Source: Escallonia rubra
Taxonomy: Eukaryota; Streptophyta; Magnoliopsida; Escalloniales; Escalloniaceae
Assembly: GCA_033065855.1 (NCBI GenBank)
Contig: JAVXUO010001110.1
Coordinates: forward strand, 682,001 to 746,000
Direction: 5' to 3'
Length of the DNA stretch: 64,000 nt
Below are positions 1 through 11,076 of this stretch, piece by piece. Within the stretch, counting starts at the first letter, position 1; every line of letters starts with the position of its first letter. The notes beneath the pieces were generated by a model. That model did not search any database. It was not told the origin of the DNA and was given only the letters and a program-made list of their open reading frames with translations. A program made the translations under genes and the position numbers.

Positions 1-514
1 TTTTTCAAAGAAGATGGGGAAGTTGGAGTTGGCAATGAATATTTCTGAGGAGATGAATGCATGTCTTGCGAATCTTGTTGGTCCAAAGGATTTCAAAAAG
101 AAATACAGATAGCCTAGCTCTTCAGACTTGAGGAGGTTCTTACACCTAATGCCTCAGATTATGGCATTTTGCTCAATCAGACGTGGTTGCTGAGATACAT
201 ACGAATTGAGCTTGATTGGGGTAACTTTCTTCCGATCCCTTAGTTATTCCACCAGTCCAATGATTTCAACGAAGTGTTCCTTTTTGAACCTTTCTCCAAG
301 AATACAAGTATCTTCCTTTTTCCCGACTGACACAGATTAAAACTGGATACAGGTGCACCTGATTTGGCCAGCTGGTGCAACCGACCCTCACCATTCTGTT
401 AGTACTGAGCTTTTCTCTCGGGCTGGAAGCTGTAGGGTACATGAGGCGCAGCGCTATCTGTCAGATGTAAATCCCAACCTGAAATCTCAACGGATACCGG
501 GTGTACATATCTGA
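1..514 (+). CDS. Possible 3' exons of an unrecognised gene (partial, window edge)
   Basis: Three short open stretches on the + strand look coding rather than random. The first is open from base 2 to a stop at 110-112 and ends in a lysine-rich tail. The second, 126-220, follows a CTCTTCAG acceptor and precedes a GTAAC donor; it reads a helical, leucine-rich stretch. The third, 353-514, follows TGGATACAG and encodes about 53 residues beginning VHLIWPAGATDP before a TGA. I do not recognise the protein. The first and second stretches are too close for a normal plant intron between them, so at least one may not be an exon. The unit would be convergent with the NDB2-like gene that ends at 1204. Confidence 0.3.
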
Positions 515-1203
515 TTGACATCACAAAGCAGGTGTTTGATATACCCCCCAAGTGAGACTCTAAAGCTGCCACTGCTGCTAGATGTGCAACTTTGTAACTT
601 CATGTAACTCCAATGGTATGGCACATTAACTCTCTCTTTCCTTTGCCCAAGGAAGTCGAATGATTTGATGAGAAAGAGTAACGAATTGGTATTCCGCCCA
701 TGCTTCTGAAAGTTGCTTCCTCAAACTAATGAGATTGAAGGGAAAACTTTAGGGAAGGGTGAGATACATTCATCATGCAGTGTATAAATTAAAGCCAATT
801 TTTCCTCGTGGTTATTCAAAAAGGGTCATTCCATGCATTGCACCAACTTCTAATATGGTGGGACTTAAAAAAAAAAAAAACAATGAAAAAATAACGCCTA
901 AAGCCAGTCAATTGTTGCTGAAATTCAACATTCATTAGCCTGATGTAATAGAATAAAAAGGTTACACTGTTCTTGCAATGTCAGCATGTGAAGTAATTGC
1001 TGAACAAATATACCCGCCAAATACTTAAAAGAATAGCAGACGCAAAACTAAATATGTATTTGTTCTTCAGAACTATATTCTCTCTCTGTCAAAACTATAT
1101 TCTCTTTTTGTCAAAAATGCAAACATTATAAGCCTTTTCAGAAAATCTGTGCTGCATCCCTAATTGCAGCAATTGACGGTGCGACAGAGTTGTCCTTCAT
1201 GTC
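515..1203. other. Intergenic / 3' flank of two convergent genes
   Basis: This AT-rich stretch has no supported gene. It includes a poly(A) run near 868-881 and should contain the 3' UTR of the minus-strand dehydrogenase gene that ends at 1204. Confidence 0.5.
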
Positions 1204-4200
1204 TCAAATCCGACTCGAGTCCCTTCCAAAAATCCATCTCCTTCCCCAATCGGACACCACCAACACCCTTGTGCGCCAGGTAACTAGCTTGCTGAAATTT
1301 CATAGAGATCGAGTTAGAGATACGCTAATGTTTAAACGTCAAGAATGACGGAGACCGAGAACATGGAAGGGAAGATTACCTTGCATAAACTGAGTACCAA
1401 AGCCACTGGGTGCTCTTTCCAATCGAAACCCAGTCCCCAGGAAGTTGAGCTGCTGTTTGTTCTCCACCCAACGGAGCAAATTGTCCAAAATGCTTGTACC
1501 TGAGGTTATATTCAACATCAGAAGTTCAGCATTGAGACGACAAACAAATCTTGTTATCGCAAATATTTTGTGTTTCTTTCGTACTTAATTTACTGATAAA
1601 CAAACCTGAAAGGACGGAACCGATGACGTCCTGACCCTCGGAACCTCAATGGACCTTCAGGATTCATTTCACACTCCTCCATGCGATTGAAACAGTTGGC
1701 AAGGTATTCACCTTGTTGAGCAGCTACCTAAATTATCACAAAACGAAGGAAGACGATATGAGGAGGCGGTAGAACAATCGCATCAGAAAGCTAGAGTTTG
1801 ATAGAAAATTCACCTGGGCTGTAGCAGGAAGACTTTTCATCTGTGAATCCACTTCGGAGAGCGCCATTTTGAACTTTTCGATATCCAATTCAACCAACTG
1901 CTTTTCGACATCCCCCTGAGAACCCTTGAGCAACTCCACAAAATTTTTCAACTGCTTCCTCTTCAAGTACAGCTCCACTTGGGGATACCTCTCACAAATA
2001 TCCTTTATAACTTCTCTAAAATCTTCCACATTTAAGGTCCCAGATTGATTCTTGTCTGCCTTGTTGAATATAGCAGCAATATCTTCCTGGTAACAAGTCC
2101 AAACATCACAAATAAAAATGCAGAAACAACATTGAAATCATCGTGACCGGAAGTCACATAGGCATCACTTGCTCAGCCTTCACGTGAGCCTTTATGAGGA
2201 CAAAGAATTAGAACTATCCGAATTCCTCAATTTTTGTTATTATTAGGGACAGACTCTTTCATAAACGGAGAAGATTGATATATCAATCTTAGATCCAAAG
2301 TTATAGGCTCCCAAAATCTGAGGCAATTGATTCCAAAGCTAGCTCTTCAGTGCATACCTTCTCAAAATTAATCAGATAAGCCAAAGCAGGATAAACTGAC
2401 TCCCATTCGCAAATCCATGTTGCGTATGGAGGTCTGAATTATGAGCAGAAACTAAAACTGCAACAGGAATTATGGGAACACGAATTATGAGGAAAGTCAG
2501 GCGAGGCATACCATGACTTTACGTTGATTTATCGTGGCACAATCACCCAGTGCATATATGCTATTGCATCCTTCCACTCGCATCCATTCATCAGTTGCTA
2601 ACACTCGCCTATTGGTCTGGATCAGAAGAAAAGGAAGACTTAACTTATTAGAGATGGTAAATGGTCATCAGACAAATACTGGCAAGGTGAAAAGTGGCTA
2701 AGATGACGAGATGGAAGTAAATGGAGGAGCAATAATCATGGAAATAAGTGGTCGAGGACGAACCTGACCGACTTGCTTCATAAAATCCATAATCACAGGC
2801 CGAGTTCCTATGCCAGTTGACCAGACAACCATCCCATAAGGTATAGACAGGGTTGCTCCTGTGCTTCTCTCCTTTGTAGATATTTCCTTGTCAGTTACTT
2901 TAATAACCATTGATCCGACTTTCAGCTGAATCCCATCTCTTTGGAATTTTTCTTCCGCAAAAGTAGTGATTCTTTTGTCAAACCTACAATACCAGGGAAA
3001 GTGCATCAAGTTATAGCCGTCGTTAACATGCATTTTATGAAGTCGAAATTGTTACTGTCTAGGTATTGGTTTCAAAATTTGATCTTAAAGAAAGAAGAAA
3101 CTATACCCTATTCTTCTCTATGTTACGCTGATCGTGTTCAGAGTCAGGATCCAATATTGCTGCTCATATAGAGAGCAATGATAATTGCGTAAACTTACCA
3201 ATCACCCAGTCAACCGTGTATCCCTCCAGGACGGGACTTCATACAGGTTGCACCCCATAGAGAAAATAAACATTCGGCGACTAAGGGCACTTCATAAATC
3301 AAGGAAGTCTAGTGCCTAAGCTTATCCTGAGGGTGATCATTCATGAGTCACACGTCATTCATCATTCAGTAAGCTACATTAATCACAATTTGAGGATGAA
3401 AATTAAGACCAAGGTTGTCATTGCTCAACTGTCCAACATTGTGCAAATATTGAGTACCAGATCTAAGTACCCCTCCAGAACCAGACTACAAAGAGGTTCC
3501 AGGACTAAGGGTGATTCATGGATCAAGGAACTTGAGTGCCCAAGCTTATCCTCGGGGTGTTCCTTCTTGAGTAATAGGTCATTCGTCATTCAGTAAGCCA
3601 CATTCACAATTTGAGAATGACAGGGACCAAGGTTGACACGTACATTGCTCGATTGTGTAACAATTTGCAAATATTGACTACCAGATCAAAGTAGGTAAGT
3701 AGTGTTTAGTACTACGGTCCTGTTACAAGAAATTACGATAATTTGGTAAAGTCAGGTATCACCGTACTTACATGTTCAATATATGATCTCCTGCCTCAAG
3801 AAGAGTGATCTTCACATGGTCTTTAAGACTAGGATATAGCTTGGCTATATCTTCATGCACAAAGTCATGAAGCTCCGCTGAGAACTCCACGCCTGTCGGA
3901 CCACCTCCAACAACTACAAAATGCAGAATTCTTTTCCTCTCCTCTTCACTTACACTGGGAAGGCTTGCCCTCTCAAAACAGTCAATTACAGTCCTCCTAA
4001 TCCTCTGTGCATCTTCTATTTCCTGCACAATAATTCGCTTATTTTAGAACTATGATGCAAGACAATGACAGTATCAACACCTGATAGCAAATTCTACAAA
4101 GTAGACATTCGCTTGTGTTGTGTCTTGGAAGAAATTTGACATAAAAACCTTCAAAAAGTGGGCATTCTCGACGACACCAGGAGTGTTGAAAGTATTTGCA

Positions 4201-6704
4201 CGGGCTCCCATGGCCACCACAAGGTAGTCATAATCAACAGTGAATTCTTCTTTCCCACCCAAATTAGTATCTTGACTTGACCGACAGTAGACTTTCTTGT
4301 TTTCTGCATCAATCTTGAAACATTCAGCTTCCCTGAATTGAACATCCAGACCTTTCTGCCAAAGGAAACAACTTCTTCTTAGTATCGCCCTATGCATAAC
4401 AGGAAAGAATAACCAACTGAAACACGTACAATGTCAGAAATATTCATGAAGCACCTGCATTGCCAGGAATGCAGATGGTTTCGGATGGACCATATATTCT
4501 AAATCATGACTCGCTACTTATGCGTTGAATGCAATGCACTACATGTTCTTGACTGCTTGAAATGTTACCATCAAAGTTATATTATCATGAACCACTGCCA
4601 AAGTAATTATCATCAAAGAAAAAAGATCTAGCTGTTTCAGTTTGTTGTCCGTAGCAAAACTTCTGTAATGAGATCACTACCATAAAACTACACAAGTAAC
4701 GTAACCATTTCCTTTGATGTAGGAAATGTTTATATGGTACTTACTACGTACAAAGACTTTAATATTAACACCAATGGCGGATATGTACTGAAATTTATGA
4801 ACGTAAAGATGATATACGAAAGTTGTTCGGGATGTAGTACGTAGCCATGCTTACCTTCCTAACAATATTGCGAACTGGTTCGACAATGCTACGTGCTTCG
4901 ACAGTGCCGCAGGTAACACTCGGTAGCAGAGGGGTAAACGCAAAATAATTACGCGGTGACACCACCTGAACATCATACTGATAGCCTTTCAAATTCTTCA
5001 GAAAGCTTGTGCCAGCCCAACCAGTTCCAAGTACCACCACTTTCTTTTTCTTTATATCACCTTGAACTGCATCAGCATATACTCCAGGGGATGATCTGAC
5101 CTCAGAATAAGCCACAAGGCCCCCACCACTGCAAGGTCCAGACAAACAGATATGAAAATCCAGCTATAAATGCAGTAGGATCAGTAACGAGAAGAAAACT
5201 ACCCAGGAGCAGCAGTTTTGGTGCTAATAGGAATTTGCAGTTGTGTTTTCATTTGAAGTCTCTACTTGCAGAAAAGATTCAGTTATGCACGTAACAAATT
5301 CCACGGTTCAAAATATATAAAGAGAGTCTAATAACCATATCTCTCCTCAGATCCATGGCCAGTTCAGTTCATGTAAAGGACAATTTGAAACACAAGTGAT
5401 TCTTACAAAAGAGTTGGCAATACCAATAAAGTTGAAAACATATATATAGAGGAGATTACTCAATAAGATCCAAAAGTGGTACTACGAATCAAACATCATA
5501 ACAGGGAAGACTAATCCAGTTCATGCAATGAATCAACAGGAAGAAATCATTTTCATACATCAGATTTTAAAAGGAGTTAAAACTAGGATATTTAAACAGC
5601 TTCTTCTTTAATTTTACTTAATCTACAATTCATATGTAATGCTGAATGTAGGTAAATTTGCAAACACATATATGAAGGCAACGCAGACCATAATCAAATT
5701 GCGATTATGCCACGTTTAGATAGACCATTTTTTCATGGTGGGAATAATCTAAACCCTACTGATAAGTGATAGCTATGTGGATGTGAAATATTTAAAAAGT
5801 ACGTAGTAACAGTCATGCGGCAGCCTTAAATACATCTCCAAAACTAAAATCAAAACGGATGTAGACAGGAATTATAAACGCATTCCTGACTTAGCTTTTA
5901 GAACAAAAACGATACGATTGAGGTTATACTCCAAAACTATGAAACTTAACCCTTAAATCTCCAAATTAGTCTTAAAAGTTGCCCCATACTTGTGATCGAA
6001 AACACTGATAGGTGGAGCGCGGTTATCAGTTCACAAAAGTTTGTGAAACAAAATTAACAAGTGCTAATAACTTTGCAACCTTCTAATTCTTTTGGCCACA
6101 CCAAAATTATCATCCCTAAATCAATCATTCTGGCTTTTTTTTTTCTGCTGTGTTGCAATTACTAAGATCTGCCCAAGACAAAACATACACGAAAAGTAGA
6201 ACCAGAAATCCACTAATTCATCAAACCAGCAAAACCTATCAAAAATTAACATCTCTCTCCATGAAGAACAGATCAACAATGCCATGGGACATGGCATCAC
6301 ATAAGTTGTTATCCATCAAAAGCTTCTCCAACTTTTCTAATCAACGCAAACAATTACTATTCAACACAAACAAACAAACTTGCCAGGGGAACATAATCTT
6401 TCTCCATTAGACCCTTCTCCCATTTTCCAATCACCGTTTACAATCCAAAACATAAACAGTCAATTAAAAAAAAAATGACAAAAGCTCAAAACCCACAAAA
6501 ATCCCAACCACAATAAACTTTTTACCCACAGATCTAGCTAGCCCTACAACCAAATGATTCAAAATAAAACAAATAATTCAGAGATAAACAGAAAGCTCGT
6601 GCTTGAAGGGTCGACCTGACAGTGGCCACAACAAGCAGCTTAGAGAGAGAAGGGTAGTCATGAAAAGCCTTGGAGGCTCTCTGGTAAAAAGTATAGCCTC
6701 TCAT
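1204..6704 (-). CDS. NDB2: External alternative NADH:ubiquinone oxidoreductase, NDB2-type, EF-hand
   Basis: Type II, non-proton-pumping dehydrogenase on the outer face of the inner mitochondrial membrane; it passes electrons from cytosolic NADH to ubiquinone. Ten exons (high to low): 6704-6616, 5128-4855, 4355-4149, 4022-3772, 2983-2764, 2616-2512, 2086-1814, 1727-1606, 1499-1380, 1291-1204; all junctions are GT-AG and the frame closes at 582 aa, the usual NDB2 length. The start MRGYTFYQRASKAF matches the family N-terminus. The first dinucleotide fold, GTGWAG, is at residues 64-69 (FAD). The second, GGGPTG, is at 229-234 with E266 at the end of the second beta strand, the residue tied to NADH preference. 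An EF-hand loop lies at 393-404 (DKNQSGTLNVED), with D rather than E at position 12. The C-terminus SRI resembles a peroxisomal PTS1 signal. Family assignment is very secure; B2 rather than another B member is inferred from E266 and overall similarity. Confidence 0.93.
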
Positions 6705-6763
6705 TGTATCAGAAAACTCAAAAGCCCTGGCAAATATTAACAAAAAATTTACTCCTTCTTCCC

Positions 6764-6773
6764 CCTTTTATAT
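6764..6773 (-). promoter_or_regulatory. Likely TATA box of the NDB2-type gene
   Basis: On the minus strand this reads GATATAAAAG, about 60 bases upstream of the start codon at 6704. That is a suitable distance for a short 5' UTR. No other strong TATA is seen close by. The assignment rests on motif and position only. Confidence 0.45.
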
Positions 6774-7330
6774 CTTGTTGTGACAGGCCGGGGGGCTCAG
6801 AATGGAAAATACCAAATCCTCTTCCTTCCTTTTGCACGGTGGAGCTGTGGAGTAACTGTCACGTAATGGCCATGTGCATATTTTCGGCCGTGATTCTGTG
6901 TTGACCGGTCAAACCCCAGAGAGTAGGACACGTGCTGGCTTGTGAGGCGGTGTCTCCGATTTTTTAGGAAGTTTACTTAGCTGTGTAATTAATGGACCGC
7001 GTGCCTGTTCGATCTGCTCTCCCAGCCGTCGGATCCGGGGCCTGTAATTCCGAGTCAAATTGTTGACGGTGGTCAGATAGTTGGGGTTTCTGAAGGCAAA
7101 TGTTCGCTGGGCCTGCGACGGTAACTATCTATTGGGGCTGTGATGTTTGATGGGCCTTGTGGCCTTTAGCCACTTTAATAAATACCAATTATTATTATGC
7201 GTTATAATACTCGTTCCGGTTGACTTTTAAAAAATTCGAAAGACATAGTTTGAACATCTAAATACTGAATAACGTTAAAAAAAAAGAAATTACATAAAAA
7301 ATGTTGAGAGCGAGGACAACGGAAATTTTT

Positions 7331-7564
7331 TTGGCTGCTATCCTGGTTGTAGAAAGATACTTATAAGTTACAACCCCTTGTATATCGACAATCAATTATC
7401 GTTAAATATTTTTAGTAACTTTTATCCATTGATGCTAAAACAGTGATGTTCGGAATTGTCCTTGAAAGTATTAGCAGAAAAGTCATTAAAAATATTTAGC
7501 AACCATTAATTGTCACTATACAAAAAGTTGTGGGTATCTTCTTATTATAACCAGCGTAACAACA
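7331..7564. mobile_element. MITE with long inverted arms, copy 1
   Basis: The left arm (GGCTGCTATCCTGGTTGTAG onward) is roughly the reverse complement of the right arm ending near 7564, over about 75 bases with gaps. Both arms contain variants of GACAATTAATNGTTACTAAA next to the loop. There is no ORF, so it is a small non-autonomous foldback element. A second member of the family lies at 51486-51706. The superfamily is not determined. Confidence 0.55.
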
Positions 7565-8062
7565 TAAGTTTTTTCAGAATAACACGAAAAGTCAATGCTC
7601 GGGATGTTCAAAACTACTAAAAGTTTGCATTGTCTAAGTCAAAAGATGAGCTTTAATTGGAAATGGAGTGTGCGAGAAGGGCAGATTATCGTTGCCTGCC
7701 TGAACATGATCAAGCAAAACTTCTTAATTAGAATTGGGTATCCAGACATGTTCATGTCTAAAGTGCTGGCCACACTATTACGAGGGCAGGTGCTAGTTAT
7801 CTTTTGTAAGTCTACTGCGTATTAGCGACCAGATCGAAGGCTTGTATATCAGGTGTGACTACTTGGTTGAACATGTTAAGATTTGACCTTTCCTTGCACT
7901 CTCTGCGAGGGTTGAACCCATGTACATTTTTTTTTTCCTGATGAACGACTTTCTGGAATTAATCAAAAGATACTAGTTACAAAAAATATTGCTCCTTTCT
8001 TTTTTCAAATTAGACAAAAGTTGGATAGAGGAGGGGTAAAGTCAAAAAAATTACAATAGAAA
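7565..8062. other. Intergenic, no supported gene
   Basis: AT-rich sequence between the MITE and the RNase H relic. The short open frames here have no recognisable family features. Confidence 0.5.
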
Positions 8063-8320
8063 TTAAGACTCCGCAGCGAGGTTGTGGGCTGCTCTGTAAG
8101 CAGCCGTTGAGATGTAAACAATAACACCCCAACAAAAAATGTTTCTGAAAATCAAATTAGCTTCTTCAATGATTGGTCGGATTCTCCAGCTTGGGGTGAT
8201 TTTGCGATCCCGATTGCACTTTATAATCAGTTCATCGTGCCCTTCAAAAACCACGTACTACAACTTGTGCTCCAAAGCTGTGCGAATTGCCAAAAGCAAT
8301 GCTCGCCTCAACAATCTCGA
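8063..8320 (-). pseudogene. RNase H-domain relic of a LINE-type retrotransposon
   Basis: The minus-strand translation reads LLRRALLLAIRTALEHKL, an in-frame TAG, then VVFEGHDELI, SWRIRPIIEEANLI and YRAAHNLAAES before a TAA. The order and spacing match the RVT_3-type RNase H domain found at the end of plant LINE polyproteins. That domain has a leucine-rich helix, a strand with FEGDS, the SWxIxPII helix and a final RxANxAAHxLA helix. The aspartate expected in FEGD is replaced by histidine and there is an internal stop, so it is dead. No reverse transcriptase was seen next to it. It could also be a fragment of a captured host RNase H-like gene. Confidence 0.5.
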
Positions 8321-9940
8321 ACCCAAGTACATATTATTCATGTACAAATGAGCAAACATTAACACGATCATATGGTGGCACCGGTCTGGTGAAGGTGGTT
8401 GTGTGGTGCTGACAGTAATGTGGCGATGGTGGCGGGTGTAGCCATATAGTGGTGGTAGTGTGACTGTGTGAGGGTAATAATGGTGATAGTGGCGTGAAGT
8501 GACGAAGACAGCAGTGAACACTATTGGTTTCTCGCACGATTATATTGATATAACTTAAGGGATTGTATAACTCATAATTGCATATTAATCTAAGAAGTTC
8601 TATGATGAAAAAGACATTACTATAGACAAAAAGACCCCGTTGTATTAAAATTCCTAATTATTTAGTAATTTCTTGGATAACATGATTGTAGTAAGAGTTT
8701 TTGCAATTTACTATGGGTAATCTTTAATTAATTTTAAGCTCACAAATCGTGGAATTTCTTGTTCTCTTATTGTTTTATCAAAGTTAATCAATTTTTTTCG
8801 GTGTATCGCGATTAATCTATTCTATATGAGATTTGTCATAAATTTGAGTTTACAATATTTTTTTTAAAAAAAATATACAACTATACATATTAATATGGAT
8901 ACATAAACACAAGCACACATGTCCATACACATATATCTACGCAAAATATAAACATCTCAGATGACAACTGTAACAAAATATTTTTCCTAATTATCAAAAG
9001 TTCAAATGATAGGACACGTAATTATTGATGCGAAGTCATTTTTATATCAACGCATATTTTAGATTTTTTATAGGTAGTATATTTGACTATATATGAAAAT
9101 AACATTCATTTTCCGTATTTAAACTACTCGTTTGAACCACACATGCCACATATGTTAACGCTAAGTATATCAATAGTTGTCTAATAAAACCTTATTGTTG
9201 TTGTTCGACTGCATAATATATAAAACAATATTTTTTTGGCAGTTATGGCCTATGGACTATGCCATAGAAAAATTAATCATGGGAATGAGACTGCCTCAAT
9301 AATTCTTTAACATTAAAAATGTACGATATTATAATGAGTTTGTCAAAATTTTCTCTTTCTAAGTACATTAGTCAAACATTCTGGTAAAAGATTTACGGTT
9401 GCAGTCTTTTTTTATCATTTCTATTTTAGTTGTCACTTAAAAATTGCTCGTACAACTTATAAATTGCGTGAATTAAAAAGAGTGACTAAATTATAGTGGC
9501 AAAAGTGAAGTGTAACACAACATAAAAAAAAAAATGCAATTTTATATGCAATGTGAGTGTTGAATTACATTTTTTTCTGAGTTTTACATAGCCAATATTT
9601 TTAAAAGGTGTATGAATTCAAAAATTGAGCTGCGATTGTCAAAAGTAACATACTGTAGATTTCTAACATGGTTTGAAAATATTTGTACGATGTTTCCGAC
9701 TACCCAATAGTTAGAAGGCTAAAAGAACAATTAAGAGGTCTTGTTTTGCATCCCATCAAAGGTTCTTCTTCTTTCTTCTTCAACGCAATTGGCAAACAAA
9801 CGAATCCAGTCCACGATAACAAAGATCTTCATTCATTAATTTGACGACAAACAAAGAAGAAAAAATTGGTAAGTTTGACGATTCATCTTTTCCTTCTTCA
9901 ATTCATCCGGATTTAAAAAGTTGCCCACGTAACATAGTTG
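8321..9940. other. AT-rich intergenic region
   Basis: Long AT-rich stretch with no supported genes. The GGT-repeat-like sequence at about 8390-8480 gives spurious open frames on both strands. Nothing else was recognised. Confidence 0.55.
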
Positions 9941-10532
9941 CCGCTAACTACATCAGAAGCTTATGGGCCTAAGGTGAACACAGATTTCCTTCGGAATCAG
10001 CCACGGATCTGCCTTACAAATCTCCTTCATCTGGCTCCGGTATGTCTCCATCTTTTGTGAAAAAAGGAGCCTGCTGAGACGTGAGGCGCAGGTGGTGATG
10101 ATCGCCCCGGCATATATGCTAGGGCCCTTGACAGGCACTACAGAACCTGCTCGTAAGAGTCTTGTAACAACAGGGGCCTGGAGAATGAGATCAGTGACTG
10201 GGCAGGCTCATTGAGAGTGGGGCCTTAAGTCGAGCCGATTACCCTGGGCAGAGGTGCACGAATACCAGTTCCAGTTGCTAGCTGGTACCGATGTCTGTTC
10301 ACAAGTTTCCGGCAGTCTAAAATGAGTATGTCTAAGCCGGTGGGCTTCAGATGCAGATCATTCTTCCATCCTCTGCTGTAACTTGGTTACCGTTGTGGGT
10401 GGGTGCTGTCAACATCAAATTTAATATAGCCAAGATATCACTGGCCTCCATTTTAAAGAACATGATTCATGCACCCTTCACCATAAACCAAACACGAATA
10501 TGTACTTCGGAAAGTAACAGCTACCAAACATT
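9941..10532. repeat. Direct repeat flanking the FAR1/MULE gene, copy 1
   Basis: From CCGCTAACTACATCAGAAGC to about 10500 this matches 13719-14310 in the same orientation with scattered changes. It lacks a 31-base segment that copy 2 has near 14215-14250. The block TACTTCGGAAAG at 10502-10531 matches 14652-14683, so copy 1 also lacks about 340 bases of copy 2. Flanks outside the repeat differ. The reverse strand is open for about 60 residues here, but copy 2 breaks that frame, so I do not call a gene. Confidence 0.75.
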
Positions 10533-10642
10533 CATGACCGTGGGGCCCCAACAGCTACACTTTGTAGCGATTGGTTACACGGGCTATTTCTTTTACTCGG
10601 CACTCGGCAGCAGATTCATTCTCTCTCTATCTCCTTTTCACG

Positions 10643-10664
10643 CTCTCTCTCTCTCTCTCTCTCT
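10643..10664 (+). repeat. (CT)11 microsatellite
   Basis: A run of eleven CT units lies 413 bases upstream of the FAR1/MULE start codon. Pyrimidine-rich tracts are common in plant 5' leaders, so it may lie in the transcript. Confidence 0.85.
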
Positions 10665-11076
10665 TCTTTCCCCATTTGTTCACTCTGAAGCTCTCAAGCC
10701 CTAACCTTTCTTCGTCTTTCATATGCTCTAAACTCCCGATTGAAATCTTCATCACTACAATCTTTCATCAACCCCAAACAAAAACTCAATTAAATTCTTC
10801 TACCGTCACAAACTTCAAGTTTCTAGTAAGAATTCAAGTTCAATTAGATTCAATAAGTTTTTACTTATACTATCTTGCAGCTAGTTATCCAAAGTTTGTG
10901 ATATTATCTTGAAGTCAAGATTGGAGCAATTATCTTGAAGGAGGAGACAATTGAAAACAACAATATTACATCGTAAGTTTTTCCTTTTCATTTCAGTTTC
11001 TTTTCAATTATTTTCATTTAATTCTATGATGTGTTGAAAATTTATAAATAAAATATTTTTGTAGATTTCTTCTAGA

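Noticed and set aside
8258-8537. Two overlapping His/Thr/Pro-rich minus-strand open frames
   Set aside because: They are frames of a GTGGTG-rich stretch; no family resemblance.
9953-10138. 61-codon minus-strand open frame in the direct repeat
   Set aside because: The homologous copy at 13719-14310 breaks the frame, so it is not conserved as protein.
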